From: Planctomycetaceae bacterium
GTDB lineage: Bacteria > Planctomycetota > Planctomycetia > Planctomycetales > Planctomycetaceae
NCBI GenBank assembly: GCA_016765335.1
Contig: JAESQE010000630.1
Location: 1 to 5,367, forward strand
DNA: 5,367 nt
Reading direction: 5' to 3'
Positions 1-5,367 of the stretch are shown piece after piece (position 1 is the first letter of the stretch; every line of letters starts with the position of its first letter). The notes under the pieces are model-generated. The model was given only the letters and a program-made list of their open reading frames with translations, was not told the DNA's origin and did not search any database. Made by a program: the position numbers and the translations under genes.

Positions 1-1
1 C

Positions 2-1642
2 TTCCGCGAGAAAGTCCCGAACATTCTTACGCAGATGTTACTTCGTGCTTCCAATGCTGTGGGGTACACGAATTACCCAGATAATGTCGTCAAAGCATTT
101 GTCGCAGAAGCGGCTCAAACAGGCATGGATGTTTTCCGCGTATTCGATGCCTTGAACTGGGTGCCGAATATGAAACTCGCCATGGATGCGGTGATCGATT
201 CAGGCATGATCTGCGAAGCTTCCATCTGTTACACCGGCGACATCCTTGACCCGAAGCGGTCAAAATATGACCTGAAGTATTATGTCAATCTGGCAAAAGA
301 GTTGGAGAAAATGGGTGCTCATATTCTAGCCATCAAAGATATGGCTGGCCTATGTAAACCGGATGCTGTTTCTCTGCTTGTGAAAACACTCAAGCAGGAA
401 ATTGGAATTCCTATCCATTTCCACACACACGATACCGCAGGTATTCAGGCAGCTTCCATTTTCACAGCCGCAGGAGTTGATCTCGACATTGCAGATGCAG
501 CCATGGCTCCGATGTCGGGCGGCACGTCACAACCTAACTTAAACACTATCGTTGGCGCCTTGCAGTTTTCTGATCGTCATACCGAACTCAATGCCGATTC
601 CCTGGATGATATCGCAACTTACTGGCGAGCGGTTCGTGAATTCTACCTGCCATTCGAAACCACGGTACTTCCAGCCACTTCCGATCTCTACCGACACGAG
701 ATGCCCGGCGGACAATACACCAATCTGTTTGCACAAGCACAAGCTTTGGGCCTGTCGGATCGATGGACAGACGTTTGTGAAATCTACGCGAAAGTCAACG
801 AACTGTTTGGCGACATCGTTAAAGTCACACCGACTTCAAAATCAGTCGGTGACATGGCGTTGTTCATGGTTGCAAACAGCCTGACCCCTGAAGACATTTT
901 AGATACGTCTCGCGAACTTGCCTTCCCGGCATCTGTGATTGATCTGATTGGCGGAATGATGGGGCAGCCTCCCGGCGGATTCCCTGAGCAAATCAAAAAG
1001 ATCGTACTCAAAGGCAAACCGGGCTTAACAGACAGACCCGGAGCATCACTTCCCCCAGCGGACATGGATGCCGCCAAAAAGGAAGTGGAAGCGATTCTGG
1101 GGCGTGAACCACAAAACTGCGAAATCCTCTCCTATCTACTTTACCACAAGGTATATACCGATTTTGCAGAGCAACAAAAGAAATACGGCGACTTAAGCAA
1201 ACTCGCCACTCCAGTGTTCTTCTATGGTCAGAAAATCCGAGAGGAATTTGCAGTCGAAATCGAAACCGGAAAAACGTTGATCATCAGATACCTGACCAGT
1301 TCCCAACCACATGCTGATGGCACCCGGACAGTCTTCTTCGAACTCAACGGTCAACCCCGGGATGTCACCGTGATTGATCAATCCGAAAACAGTGACACTC
1401 TCGAAGTCCTCAAGGCTGACCCAACCGATCCGAAGCAAATTGGTACCAGCATGCCCGGCATGGTTGTTGCGATTGCGGTCGAGCTTGGTGACAAAGTCTC
1501 TAAGGGGGATAAACTTTTCAGCCTCGAAGCAATGAAAATGGAAAGCACAATCAGTGCAGAGACTCCAGGAACTGTCGCCCAGGTGCACATCAAACCGGGG
1601 TCTCAGGTCAACACCGGAGACCTGATTATTACATTCGAATAA
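2..1642 (+). CDS. pyc: Pyruvate carboxylase, C-terminal half (5' end outside window)
   Basis: Carboxylates pyruvate to oxaloacetate in the cytoplasm (anaplerosis), using biotin charged by an N-terminal biotin carboxylase domain that lies outside the window. The frame is open to the left edge: the 11 codons before the ATG at 35 read FREKVPNILTQ, family sequence, so that ATG is internal. Counting from that Met, residues 1 to about 240 are the carboxyltransferase barrel. Visible there are NAVGYTNYPDN, the lysine expected to be carbamylated (K101 in AIKDMAG), metal-ligand histidines H130 and H132 in HFHTHD, and catalytic T164 in GGTSQP. Residues about 240-460 are the connecting/tetramerisation region (GGQYTNL, RPGASLPP, FFELNGQPR). 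Residues about 468-535 are the biotinyl domain with EAMKM, biotinylated K501 (codon 1535-1537). The 547 visible residues are about half of a single-chain enzyme of roughly 1,150. Oxaloacetate decarboxylase alpha is the alternative, but NAVGYTNYPDN and FFELNGQ favour pyruvate carboxylase. No defects seen. Confidence 0.95.
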   Translation, partial: FREKVPNILTQMLLRASNAVGYTNYPDNVVKAFVAEAAQTGMDVFRVFDALNWVPNMKLAMDAVIDSGMICEASICYTGDILDPKRSKYDLKYYVNLAKELEKMGAHILAIKDMAGLCKPDAVSLLVKTLKQEIGIPIHFHTHDTAGIQAASIFTAAGVDLDIADAAMAPMSGGTSQPNLNTIVGALQFSDRHTELNADSLDDIATYWRAVREFYLPFETTVLPATSDLYRHEMPGGQYTNLFAQAQALGLSDRWTDVCEIYAKVNELFGDIVKVTPTSKSVGDMALFMVANSLTPEDILDTSRELAFPASVIDLIGGMMGQPPGGFPEQIKKIVLKGKPGLTDRPGASLPPADMDAAKKEVEAILGREPQNCEILSYLLYHKVYTDFAEQQKKYGDLSKLATPVFFYGQKIREEFAVEIETGKTLIIRYLTSSQPHADGTRTVFFELNGQPRDVTVIDQSENSDTLEVLKADPTDPKQIGTSMPGMVVAIAVELGDKVSKGDKLFSLEAMKMESTISAETPGTVAQVHIKPGSQVNTGDLIITFE

Positions 1643-1689
1643 CAGGGACGGCCCCGTTAGGCCGGAACAAGTCTTTACGAAGTTCCGGC
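1643..1689. terminator. Hairpin region between convergent genes, possible bidirectional terminator
   Basis: The 78-base gap between the stop codons of pyc (+) and the oxidoreductase (-) holds a perfect 8-bp inverted repeat, GCCGGAAC at 1661-1668 and GTTCCGGC at 1682-1689, with a 13-base loop. A second, smaller fold is possible just before it: CGGCC at 1649-1653 with GGCCG at 1660-1664. The two share bases, so only one can form at a time. Neither strand has a T-run after the stem, so this is not a canonical intrinsic terminator. The call rests on position between convergent genes and on the GC-rich stem. Confidence 0.45.
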
Positions 1690-1720
1690 AACTCCCACAT
1701 GCAAACACGATTGCATCAGA

Positions 1721-2815
1721 TTATTTCCAGGTTCGAATTCCACTTGCTGTGAGTACTGATTTTTGAACTGCGAGATCATGTTTGTGTGAAAAGGGAAGTT
1801 TTGACTTCCCTCGAATAATGCTGGCAAACTCTGTCCAACATCCATGATATCTGCCTGGAGATGCTGGTAATGCGATCTCTTGCGTCCCCTTACGATACTT
1901 ACCTTGAGGTTCCTCAAGAGTTAAGATCAACTTTCCTGGTTCCAATGGCAGAATCTCAATGGTCCCCTGAGTTCCGCAGACAATAAACTGACGCCTTCGA
2001 CCACCATTAACTTCCACAACAGAACTTCTAATCGTTGCAGTTGCTCTGGGATACTCGAACACTGCTAACATGTTATCGAATAATGGATCGTTCTTAATTG
2101 TCTGACGATTATAACTGGTGACATTTTCGGGAATCCCCAGAATATGCAGCAAGGGGTCGATCAAATGACATCCGAGTTCAAACATTGCACCGCCGGGATA
2201 GCCAGCTAACTGCCGACGCGTCGCTTCGCCGACTTTTTTACTCATCACACCATGCACTTCAAACACCTCTCCCAGCCAACCATTCTGAACGGCTTGAAAC
2301 AGAAACTGAAACGCAGGGTTGTAGCGAAACATGTACCCCATCTGAATGGTGAGTGATTTATCCTTCGCAGTTTGATGCAGTATTTCAAGTTGCGGAAATG
2401 ATTCCCCCGCTGGTTTATCCAAGTGAATATGCAGCCCTGCATCAATACATTTTTGCGAAGTCGAAAGTAAATCTCGAACTTCTGTTTCGACTGCAACCAC
2501 TTTCAACCCAGGCGTTTCGAGAAGTTCCTGCTCGCTCAACCGAGGCACACCACGGCAAACGGGAGATTCTGCAATTTGTTTGTATTGAGCATCATCGTGC
2601 TCTACAACACCCACAACTTCGTACAAATCTGATAGCTTACGCAAGGTCTGCATCTGACCGCCTGCATGCGCATGCTTAGTACCGATTTGTCCGACTTTAA
2701 TCCGCGAGGATAATTTTTGATTCAAAGCTTCCACCGTATTTCCCGATGTGGCTAACGCCAACGAAGAAGCAACCGAACCAACCACTGCATTTTGCATAAA
2801 ATCACGACGGAGCAT
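1721..2815 (-). CDS. Gfo/Idh/MocA-family oxidoreductase with twin-arginine leader
   Basis: NAD(P)-dependent oxidoreductase of the family that acts mostly on sugars, inositols and related polyols; substrate unknown. I chose the ATG at 2815 (364 residues) because the Tat motif LRRDFM follows at residues 2-7, then a hydrophobic stretch (AVVGSVASSLALA) and a small-residue c-region. A TTG at 2833 would add six residues. Export across the inner membrane, already folded with cofactor, is therefore likely. The Rossmann domain starts at about residue 38. Its nucleotide loop reads IGTKHAHA (44-51) instead of the usual GxGxxG. The family EKP motif appears as DKP (133-135, Lys134), and the substrate-side motif as ELGCHLID (His217, Asp220). 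The C-terminal domain continues normally to a stop at 1721-1723. It lies 27 bases downstream of the exported hydrolase on the same strand, so co-transcription is likely. It could instead be a non-catalytic binding protein, given the altered loop. Confidence 0.9.
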   Translation of the reverse strand: MLRRDFMQNAVVGSVASSLALATSGNTVEALNQKLSSRIKVGQIGTKHAHAGGQMQTLRKLSDLYEVVGVVEHDDAQYKQIAESPVCRGVPRLSEQELLETPGLKVVAVETEVRDLLSTSQKCIDAGLHIHLDKPAGESFPQLEILHQTAKDKSLTIQMGYMFRYNPAFQFLFQAVQNGWLGEVFEVHGVMSKKVGEATRRQLAGYPGGAMFELGCHLIDPLLHILGIPENVTSYNRQTIKNDPLFDNMLAVFEYPRATATIRSSVVEVNGGRRRQFIVCGTQGTIEILPLEPGKLILTLEEPQGKYRKGTQEIALPASPGRYHGCWTEFASIIRGKSKLPFSHKHDLAVQKSVLTASGIRTWK

Positions 2816-2842
2816 AGAGAGTTCTCGATTCAATAATTTTGA

Positions 2843-4498
2843 TTATTCCACAGATTTTAAAAACGCTTCAATCTTCACTAGAGTTTCACGATATAACTTT
2901 TCATCAAATATCAAATAACCGTGACGGCCACCTTCGTGAATATCTAATTCACACCGGTTCCCTTTCTCCACTGCAAGTTCCTGATACTTCTTTGCCCCGG
3001 GGAAAGGCGTTACGGTATCGCCAGTGCCATGAAAGATTATCGTGGGAGGTAAGTTCGAACGCACGTTATGCACGGGTGATATTTTTCGCCAATCCGGTCC
3101 AGCTTTTTTGTTTCCGTATCCAGCCTCAGATGTATCAATGACAGGATAAAGCAGCACCATTGCATCAGGCACACAAGAAACATCCAGCGCATCGTCCGGC
3201 TCATCAATCCCGTCAAACAATGCTGTTCCGACTGCAACATGCCCACCCGCAGAAGCCCCGCTGACAATAATCTTATGCGGATCGATCCCCAGCGATTTCG
3301 CATGAGAACGCACAAACCGAACCGCACTGCGTCCATCTTTAACACAATCAAAAACGGTTGTCCCTTTCGGATTATTAAGCAATCGGTATTCAAGGCTGAT
3401 ACAAACCATCCCCTGCTCTGAAAAATGTGCAGCATAAGGATACATCATTCGAGGATAACCGCCTGCCCATCCGCCGCCATGTATGAACAAAAAACAGGAA
3501 CGTTGATCTCCGGGCTGACATCCATCTGGTTCAAACAGATGCAGATACATTTCATGCCCATCGACCGTTTTGTAGACAACCCTCTTCGAGGGTTCCAGTG
3601 TCGCAGAGAGCTTGCCAACCGGGTCTTTTCGATGTACTGGAAGTGAACGAGGTTTGCCAACCGATGCGTTTCGCTCAATAAAATCAACAATCGGCGATGG
3701 GTCATTCAAACTATGTGGATGATGCCCCACTCCAGGTTTGACAATCAGATCAATTCTTCCCCCCAGTTTTCGATATCGAGAGGCAATTATTCCTGTATTT
3801 TCATCCCAGGGCACAACATCATCTGCTTCACCATACACATGAAGCAGTGGCACATCATGCTTAGCCAGGACTGCCAGATTATCAATCGGATTCTTATCGT
3901 ATGCTATTGCTTGTTCTTCATTCTGGAAGCCGTACTGATCCATCACCCGTTTCCAATCCGCTGGACTCCCCTTGCCTTTCCCTTTTCCGCCGGGCCAGCT
4001 TTTAAAATCGCACACGGGAGCATCACCGAATATGCAAGCGACTTGATCGGGATTCGCAGTCGCCCAATTGTAACAATATAAACCGCCACGACTCAGTCCG
4101 ACTAATGCCACCTTCTTCGCCAATCCATGCTTTTGAGTCAGTTCGCGATAACACAAATTCCAATTCTCAACCGCTTGGGGGGAACCAAGCATATTGGGCA
4201 CTTTCATGTAAGCAATATGAAATCCTTTTTTGAGCAATGCAATATCTGGAGCTGGCTTGTGGCCAAAGAACTCACCATGCCAAACCCAAGGATTACCAGT
4301 TGCTGCTTTTTGAGGTGCTATCACCATGACCGAAAACTCTTCAACCGGAAAATCGAATCGATCAAACCCATTCCACAAAGTTTTCTTTCCAGGAAAACCA
4401 GCTGGCTCGACTGCGAAACTTTTCCCGCACACAGACAGCAGCAAAAGTAGAAACATAGCTGGAACTAAAGATAGATGTTTGCGAACACTTATTTTCAT
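2843..4498 (-). CDS. Exported double alpha/beta hydrolase (two complete esterase-type domains)
   Basis: Predicted secreted or periplasmic serine hydrolase of 551 residues with two alpha/beta-hydrolase units in one chain. The ATG at 4498 places a Sec signal peptide at the start (KISVRK, hydrophobic core to about residue 23, likely cleavage after SFA at 29). An in-frame GTG at 4513 would add five residues, and neither start has a clear ribosome-binding site. Unit 1 (about 35-280) resembles prolyl-oligopeptidase-like hydrolases: nucleophile S136 in GLSRGG, acid D226 or D227 in GEADDVVPW, base H259 in GVGHHPHS. It also has a Gly/Lys-rich loop, GGKGKGKG, near 170-177. A linker of about 30 residues follows. 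Unit 2 (about 308-551) is a BD-FAE/HSL-like esterase: oxyanion loop HGGGW (340-344), S416 in GASAGG, D494 in GTGDTVTPF, H526 in GGRHGY. Both triads look intact. Deacylation of a carbohydrate ester is plausible, but the substrate is not determined. Probably first gene of an operon with the oxidoreductase. Confidence 0.88.
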   Translation of the reverse strand: MKISVRKHLSLVPAMFLLLLLSVCGKSFAVEPAGFPGKKTLWNGFDRFDFPVEEFSVMVIAPQKAATGNPWVWHGEFFGHKPAPDIALLKKGFHIAYMKVPNMLGSPQAVENWNLCYRELTQKHGLAKKVALVGLSRGGLYCYNWATANPDQVACIFGDAPVCDFKSWPGGKGKGKGSPADWKRVMDQYGFQNEEQAIAYDKNPIDNLAVLAKHDVPLLHVYGEADDVVPWDENTGIIASRYRKLGGRIDLIVKPGVGHHPHSLNDPSPIVDFIERNASVGKPRSLPVHRKDPVGKLSATLEPSKRVVYKTVDGHEMYLHLFEPDGCQPGDQRSCFLFIHGGGWAGGYPRMMYPYAAHFSEQGMVCISLEYRLLNNPKGTTVFDCVKDGRSAVRFVRSHAKSLGIDPHKIIVSGASAGGHVAVGTALFDGIDEPDDALDVSCVPDAMVLLYPVIDTSEAGYGNKKAGPDWRKISPVHNVRSNLPPTIIFHGTGDTVTPFPGAKKYQELAVEKGNRCELDIHEGGRHGYLIFDEKLYRETLVKIEAFLKSVE

Positions 4499-4530
4499 TT
4501 GGGTGAATCTCACAAATGGTCAAAAGATAC

Positions 4531-4553
4531 TTGATTTCAAAAGTCTCTTGAAA
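4531..4553 (-). promoter_or_regulatory. TTGA/TCAA inverted repeats upstream of the hydrolase gene
   Basis: TTTCAA (4535-4540) and TTGAAA (4548-4553) form a perfect 6-bp inverted repeat with a 7-base spacer. It overlaps the 10-base palindrome TTGATTTCAA (4531-4540). The group lies 33-55 bases upstream of the ATG at 4498, where an operator or 5'-UTR hairpin could sit. In AT-rich DNA such repeats arise by chance, so the call is tentative. Confidence 0.2.
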
Positions 4554-4589
4554 GTAGCACGTTCGCGACTTGCATACAACTTCACGGAT

Positions 4590-4605
4590 CATGAAATCAT
4601 GTCAA
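4590..4605 (-). promoter_or_regulatory. TTGACA hexamer overlapping a CATGA-N2-TCATG palindrome
   Basis: On the minus strand TTGACA (4605-4600) matches the sigma-70 -35 consensus exactly, about 100 bases upstream of the hydrolase ATG. A 12-base palindrome, CATGATTTCATG (4601-4590), overlaps its last two bases. At 16-18 bases downstream there is no convincing -10 box; TATGCA (4576-4571) is 23 bases away, which is too far. It could be a promoter with an operator, or chance. Confidence 0.2.
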
Positions 4606-4663
4606 CCGAGCACGAGAAAACAAATTTCAATCTCATTTTGAAGGCAACCTCTTTTAATTCAAA

Positions 4664-4733
4664 GGGGGCACAGACATTCTGTGTCTGTTTCGTTTGAGTC
4701 TGCCTCAATTCAAGGCAGACAAGAATGTCTACC
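4664..4733. repeat. Cluster of inverted repeats with AGACA/TGTCT core
   Basis: Several arms share one core. Hairpin A: ACAGACA (4670-4676) with TGTCTGT (4682-4688), 5-base loop. Hairpin B: GTCTGCCT (4698-4705) with AGGCAGAC (4713-4720), 7-base loop. Hairpin C: GGCAGACA (4714-4721) with TGTCTACC (4726-4733), one mismatch, 4-base loop. An outer perfect 9-bp repeat, AGACATTCT (4672-4680) and AGAATGTCT (4722-4730), encloses hairpin B. G-rich sequence precedes the left arm and C-rich sequence follows the right arm, so the unit is roughly symmetrical. It resembles a small dispersed palindromic element of the REP or MITE kind, or an elaborate terminator for the methyltransferase transcript. Copy number cannot be seen here. 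Confidence 0.55.
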
Positions 4734-4782
4734 CTCCGCTCACAATGTCATTTGAATCAATAGAGGTTCCTGAAAGCTTATC

Positions 4783-4803
4783 AAAATCAAAAGCTCTGAT
4801 TTT
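4783..4803 (-). terminator. Weak AT stem at the end of the methyltransferase gene
   Basis: AAAATCA (4783-4789) and TGATTTT (4797-4803) form a perfect 7-bp stem with a 7-base loop, overlapping the methyltransferase stop codon (4802-4804). Read on the minus strand, the 3' arm ends in TTTT, but no longer T-run follows. The stem is AT-rich and weak. It may contribute to termination or be chance. Confidence 0.22.
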
Positions 4804-5367
4804 AACGCGTCAGCTCATACAAAAATATCGCAGCTGCATGCGTTACATTGAGCGAATCCACCTCATCTTGAATTGGAATATGAAAGGTCTCATCCGCCAA
4901 ATCAAGCCACTGCTGCGTCAGCCCATCGGCTTCATTGCCCAACAACACAAATATCGGACAATCTTCTTGCATCACCTCATGCGAATCCGAACCAGCTCCA
5001 TTTCGTGACGACGTGCGCAGAGATCTATTCAAAGCAGATGATGTGTCCGTTTTCTCCGCAGCGATTATAACTGCTTGATTGCGTGACTGAAGTTCTCTCA
5101 GCTCATTAAACAACTCTGGACTTGATCGAACCGGAAAGTCAAAACAAGTTCCCAACGAAACCCGTATCACCCGCCGAATATAAGGATCAACAGAACCAGG
5201 GCCAAGCAAAATTCCTTGTATCCCGAAACTGGCACCCAGTCGTATTAACGAACCGAGATTGTCTGGAGCAGTCATCTTCGGACAACACAAAACAACACGA
5301 CTTCGTCGATTGTTCTTTTGGATAATGGAATCTAAGCAGGGAGCAGGCAGCCTCACTCCACAAGCCA
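4802..5367 (-). CDS. SpoU/TrmH-family RNA 2'-O-methyltransferase, C-terminal part (5' end outside window)
   Basis: S-adenosylmethionine-dependent methyltransferase of the SPOUT class, which 2'-O-methylates a ribose in tRNA or rRNA; the target cannot be told here. Counting from the GTG codon at 5356, motif 1 is DNLGSLIRLGASFG (N33, R39), motif 2 is LLGNEADGL (139-146), and motif 3 is DSLNVTHAAAIFLYEL (S168, L169, N170). Motifs 2 and 3 form the knotted SAM site; N33 and R39 are family-conserved. The frame stays open to the right edge (Ala-Cys-Gly before the GTG). Full-length relatives are usually about 250-280 residues with an N-terminal region, so this is the C-terminal two thirds and the GTG is probably internal. 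A Ser/Asp-rich stretch at 103-131, before motif 2, looks longer than usual. The stop is at 4802-4804. A 303-base gap separates it from the hydrolase, so it is probably a separate transcript. Confidence 0.92.
   Translation of the reverse strand, partial: ACGVRLPAPCLDSIIQKNNRRSRVVLCCPKMTAPDNLGSLIRLGASFGIQGILLGPGSVDPYIRRVIRVSLGTCFDFPVRSSPELFNELRELQSRNQAVIIAAEKTDTSSALNRSLRTSSRNGAGSDSHEVMQEDCPIFVLLGNEADGLTQQWLDLADETFHIPIQDEVDSLNVTHAAAIFLYELTR

Larger units (their letters stand above)
4499..4801. other. AT-rich intergenic spacer, no gene seen
   Basis: A 303-base gap between the methyltransferase stop and the hydrolase start, both on the minus strand. It must hold the end of one transcript and the promoter of the next. 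Short open frames cross it but match nothing I recognise and have no start context. Contents: an AT stem overlapping the methyltransferase stop (4783-4803), an inverted-repeat cluster (4664-4733), a palindrome beside TTGACA (4590-4605), and short TTGA/TCAA inverted repeats (4531-4553). Confidence 0.75.

Noticed and set aside
35..37. ATG at 35 as the true start of a separate carboxyltransferase subunit gene
   Set aside because: The codons before it continue conserved pyruvate carboxylase sequence to the window edge, so the start is upstream.
552..884. Alternative-frame open reading frame of 110 codons within pyc
   Set aside because: It is a frame-shadow of the carboxyltransferase domain with no recognisable motif or start context.
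1193..1708. Long open frame on the minus strand opposite the end of pyc (171 codons)
   Set aside because: It lies antisense to the strongly supported pyruvate carboxylase, its product is compositionally odd and matches no family I know, and it runs into the terminator region.
2664..2675. Perfect 12-base palindrome GCATGCGCATGC
   Set aside because: It is the codon run for His-Ala-His-Ala in the oxidoreductase and sits inside the coding region, so protein sequence explains it.
3445..3705. Second-frame minus-strand open frame inside the hydrolase, suggesting a frameshift or split gene
   Set aside because: The main frame continues unbroken through the linker into the second domain with all motifs present, so there is no break to explain.
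4412..4429. Possible lipoprotein signal (LSVCG) in the hydrolase leader
   Set aside because: Val directly before the Cys is atypical for a lipobox, and a good signal peptidase I site (SFA, then VEP) follows five residues later.
4326..4697. Plus-strand open frame of 123 codons running from the hydrolase start into the spacer
   Set aside because: Half of it is antisense to the hydrolase signal-peptide region and the rest passes through the inverted repeats. No recognisable domain or ribosome-binding site.
4775..4795. AGCTT/AAGCT inverted repeat downstream of the methyltransferase
   Set aside because: Only five base pairs with an 11-base loop and no T-run; it also clashes with the better 7-bp stem at 4783-4803.

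Overview
The window looks like chromosomal DNA from a planctomycete, probably near the Gimesia/Rubinisphaera group. This rests on protein style rather than any marker gene: a Gfo/Idh/MocA oxidoreductase with a short twin-arginine leader, an exported esterase of a type I associate with Planctomycetes and Verrucomicrobia, weak or absent Shine-Dalgarno sequences, and moderate GC. The taxonomic call is inference.

Layout. Positions 2-1642 (+) hold the C-terminal half of a biotin-dependent pyruvate carboxylase; its start lies left of the window. A 78-base gap with hairpins separates it from two genes that converge on it. These are, in transcription order on the minus strand, an exported double alpha/beta hydrolase (4498-2843) and a Tat-type Gfo/Idh/MocA oxidoreductase (2815-1721). 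They are 27 bases apart and probably form one operon. Upstream is a 303-base AT-rich spacer (4499-4801). It holds a cluster of inverted repeats built on an AGACA/TGTCT core, a few short palindromes and a consensus-like -35 hexamer, but no gene. The right edge (4802-5367, minus) holds the C-terminal part of a SpoU/TrmH-family RNA 2'-O-methyltransferase whose start lies beyond the window.

How the genes relate. Pyruvate carboxylase (anaplerosis) and the RNA methyltransferase are housekeeping functions with no evident link to the middle pair. The middle pair is the accessory part: both proteins carry export signals. A secreted enzyme with two complete Ser-Asp-His hydrolase sites, next to a secreted sugar-type oxidoreductase, fits processing of an esterified carbohydrate or similar polymer outside the cytoplasm. 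The substrate cannot be read from the sequence.

No tRNA, rRNA, CRISPR array, insertion sequence or phage gene was seen. The most distinctive observations are the tandem two-site hydrolase, the altered nucleotide-binding loop of the oxidoreductase, and the inverted-repeat cluster, which may be a dispersed genomic repeat.
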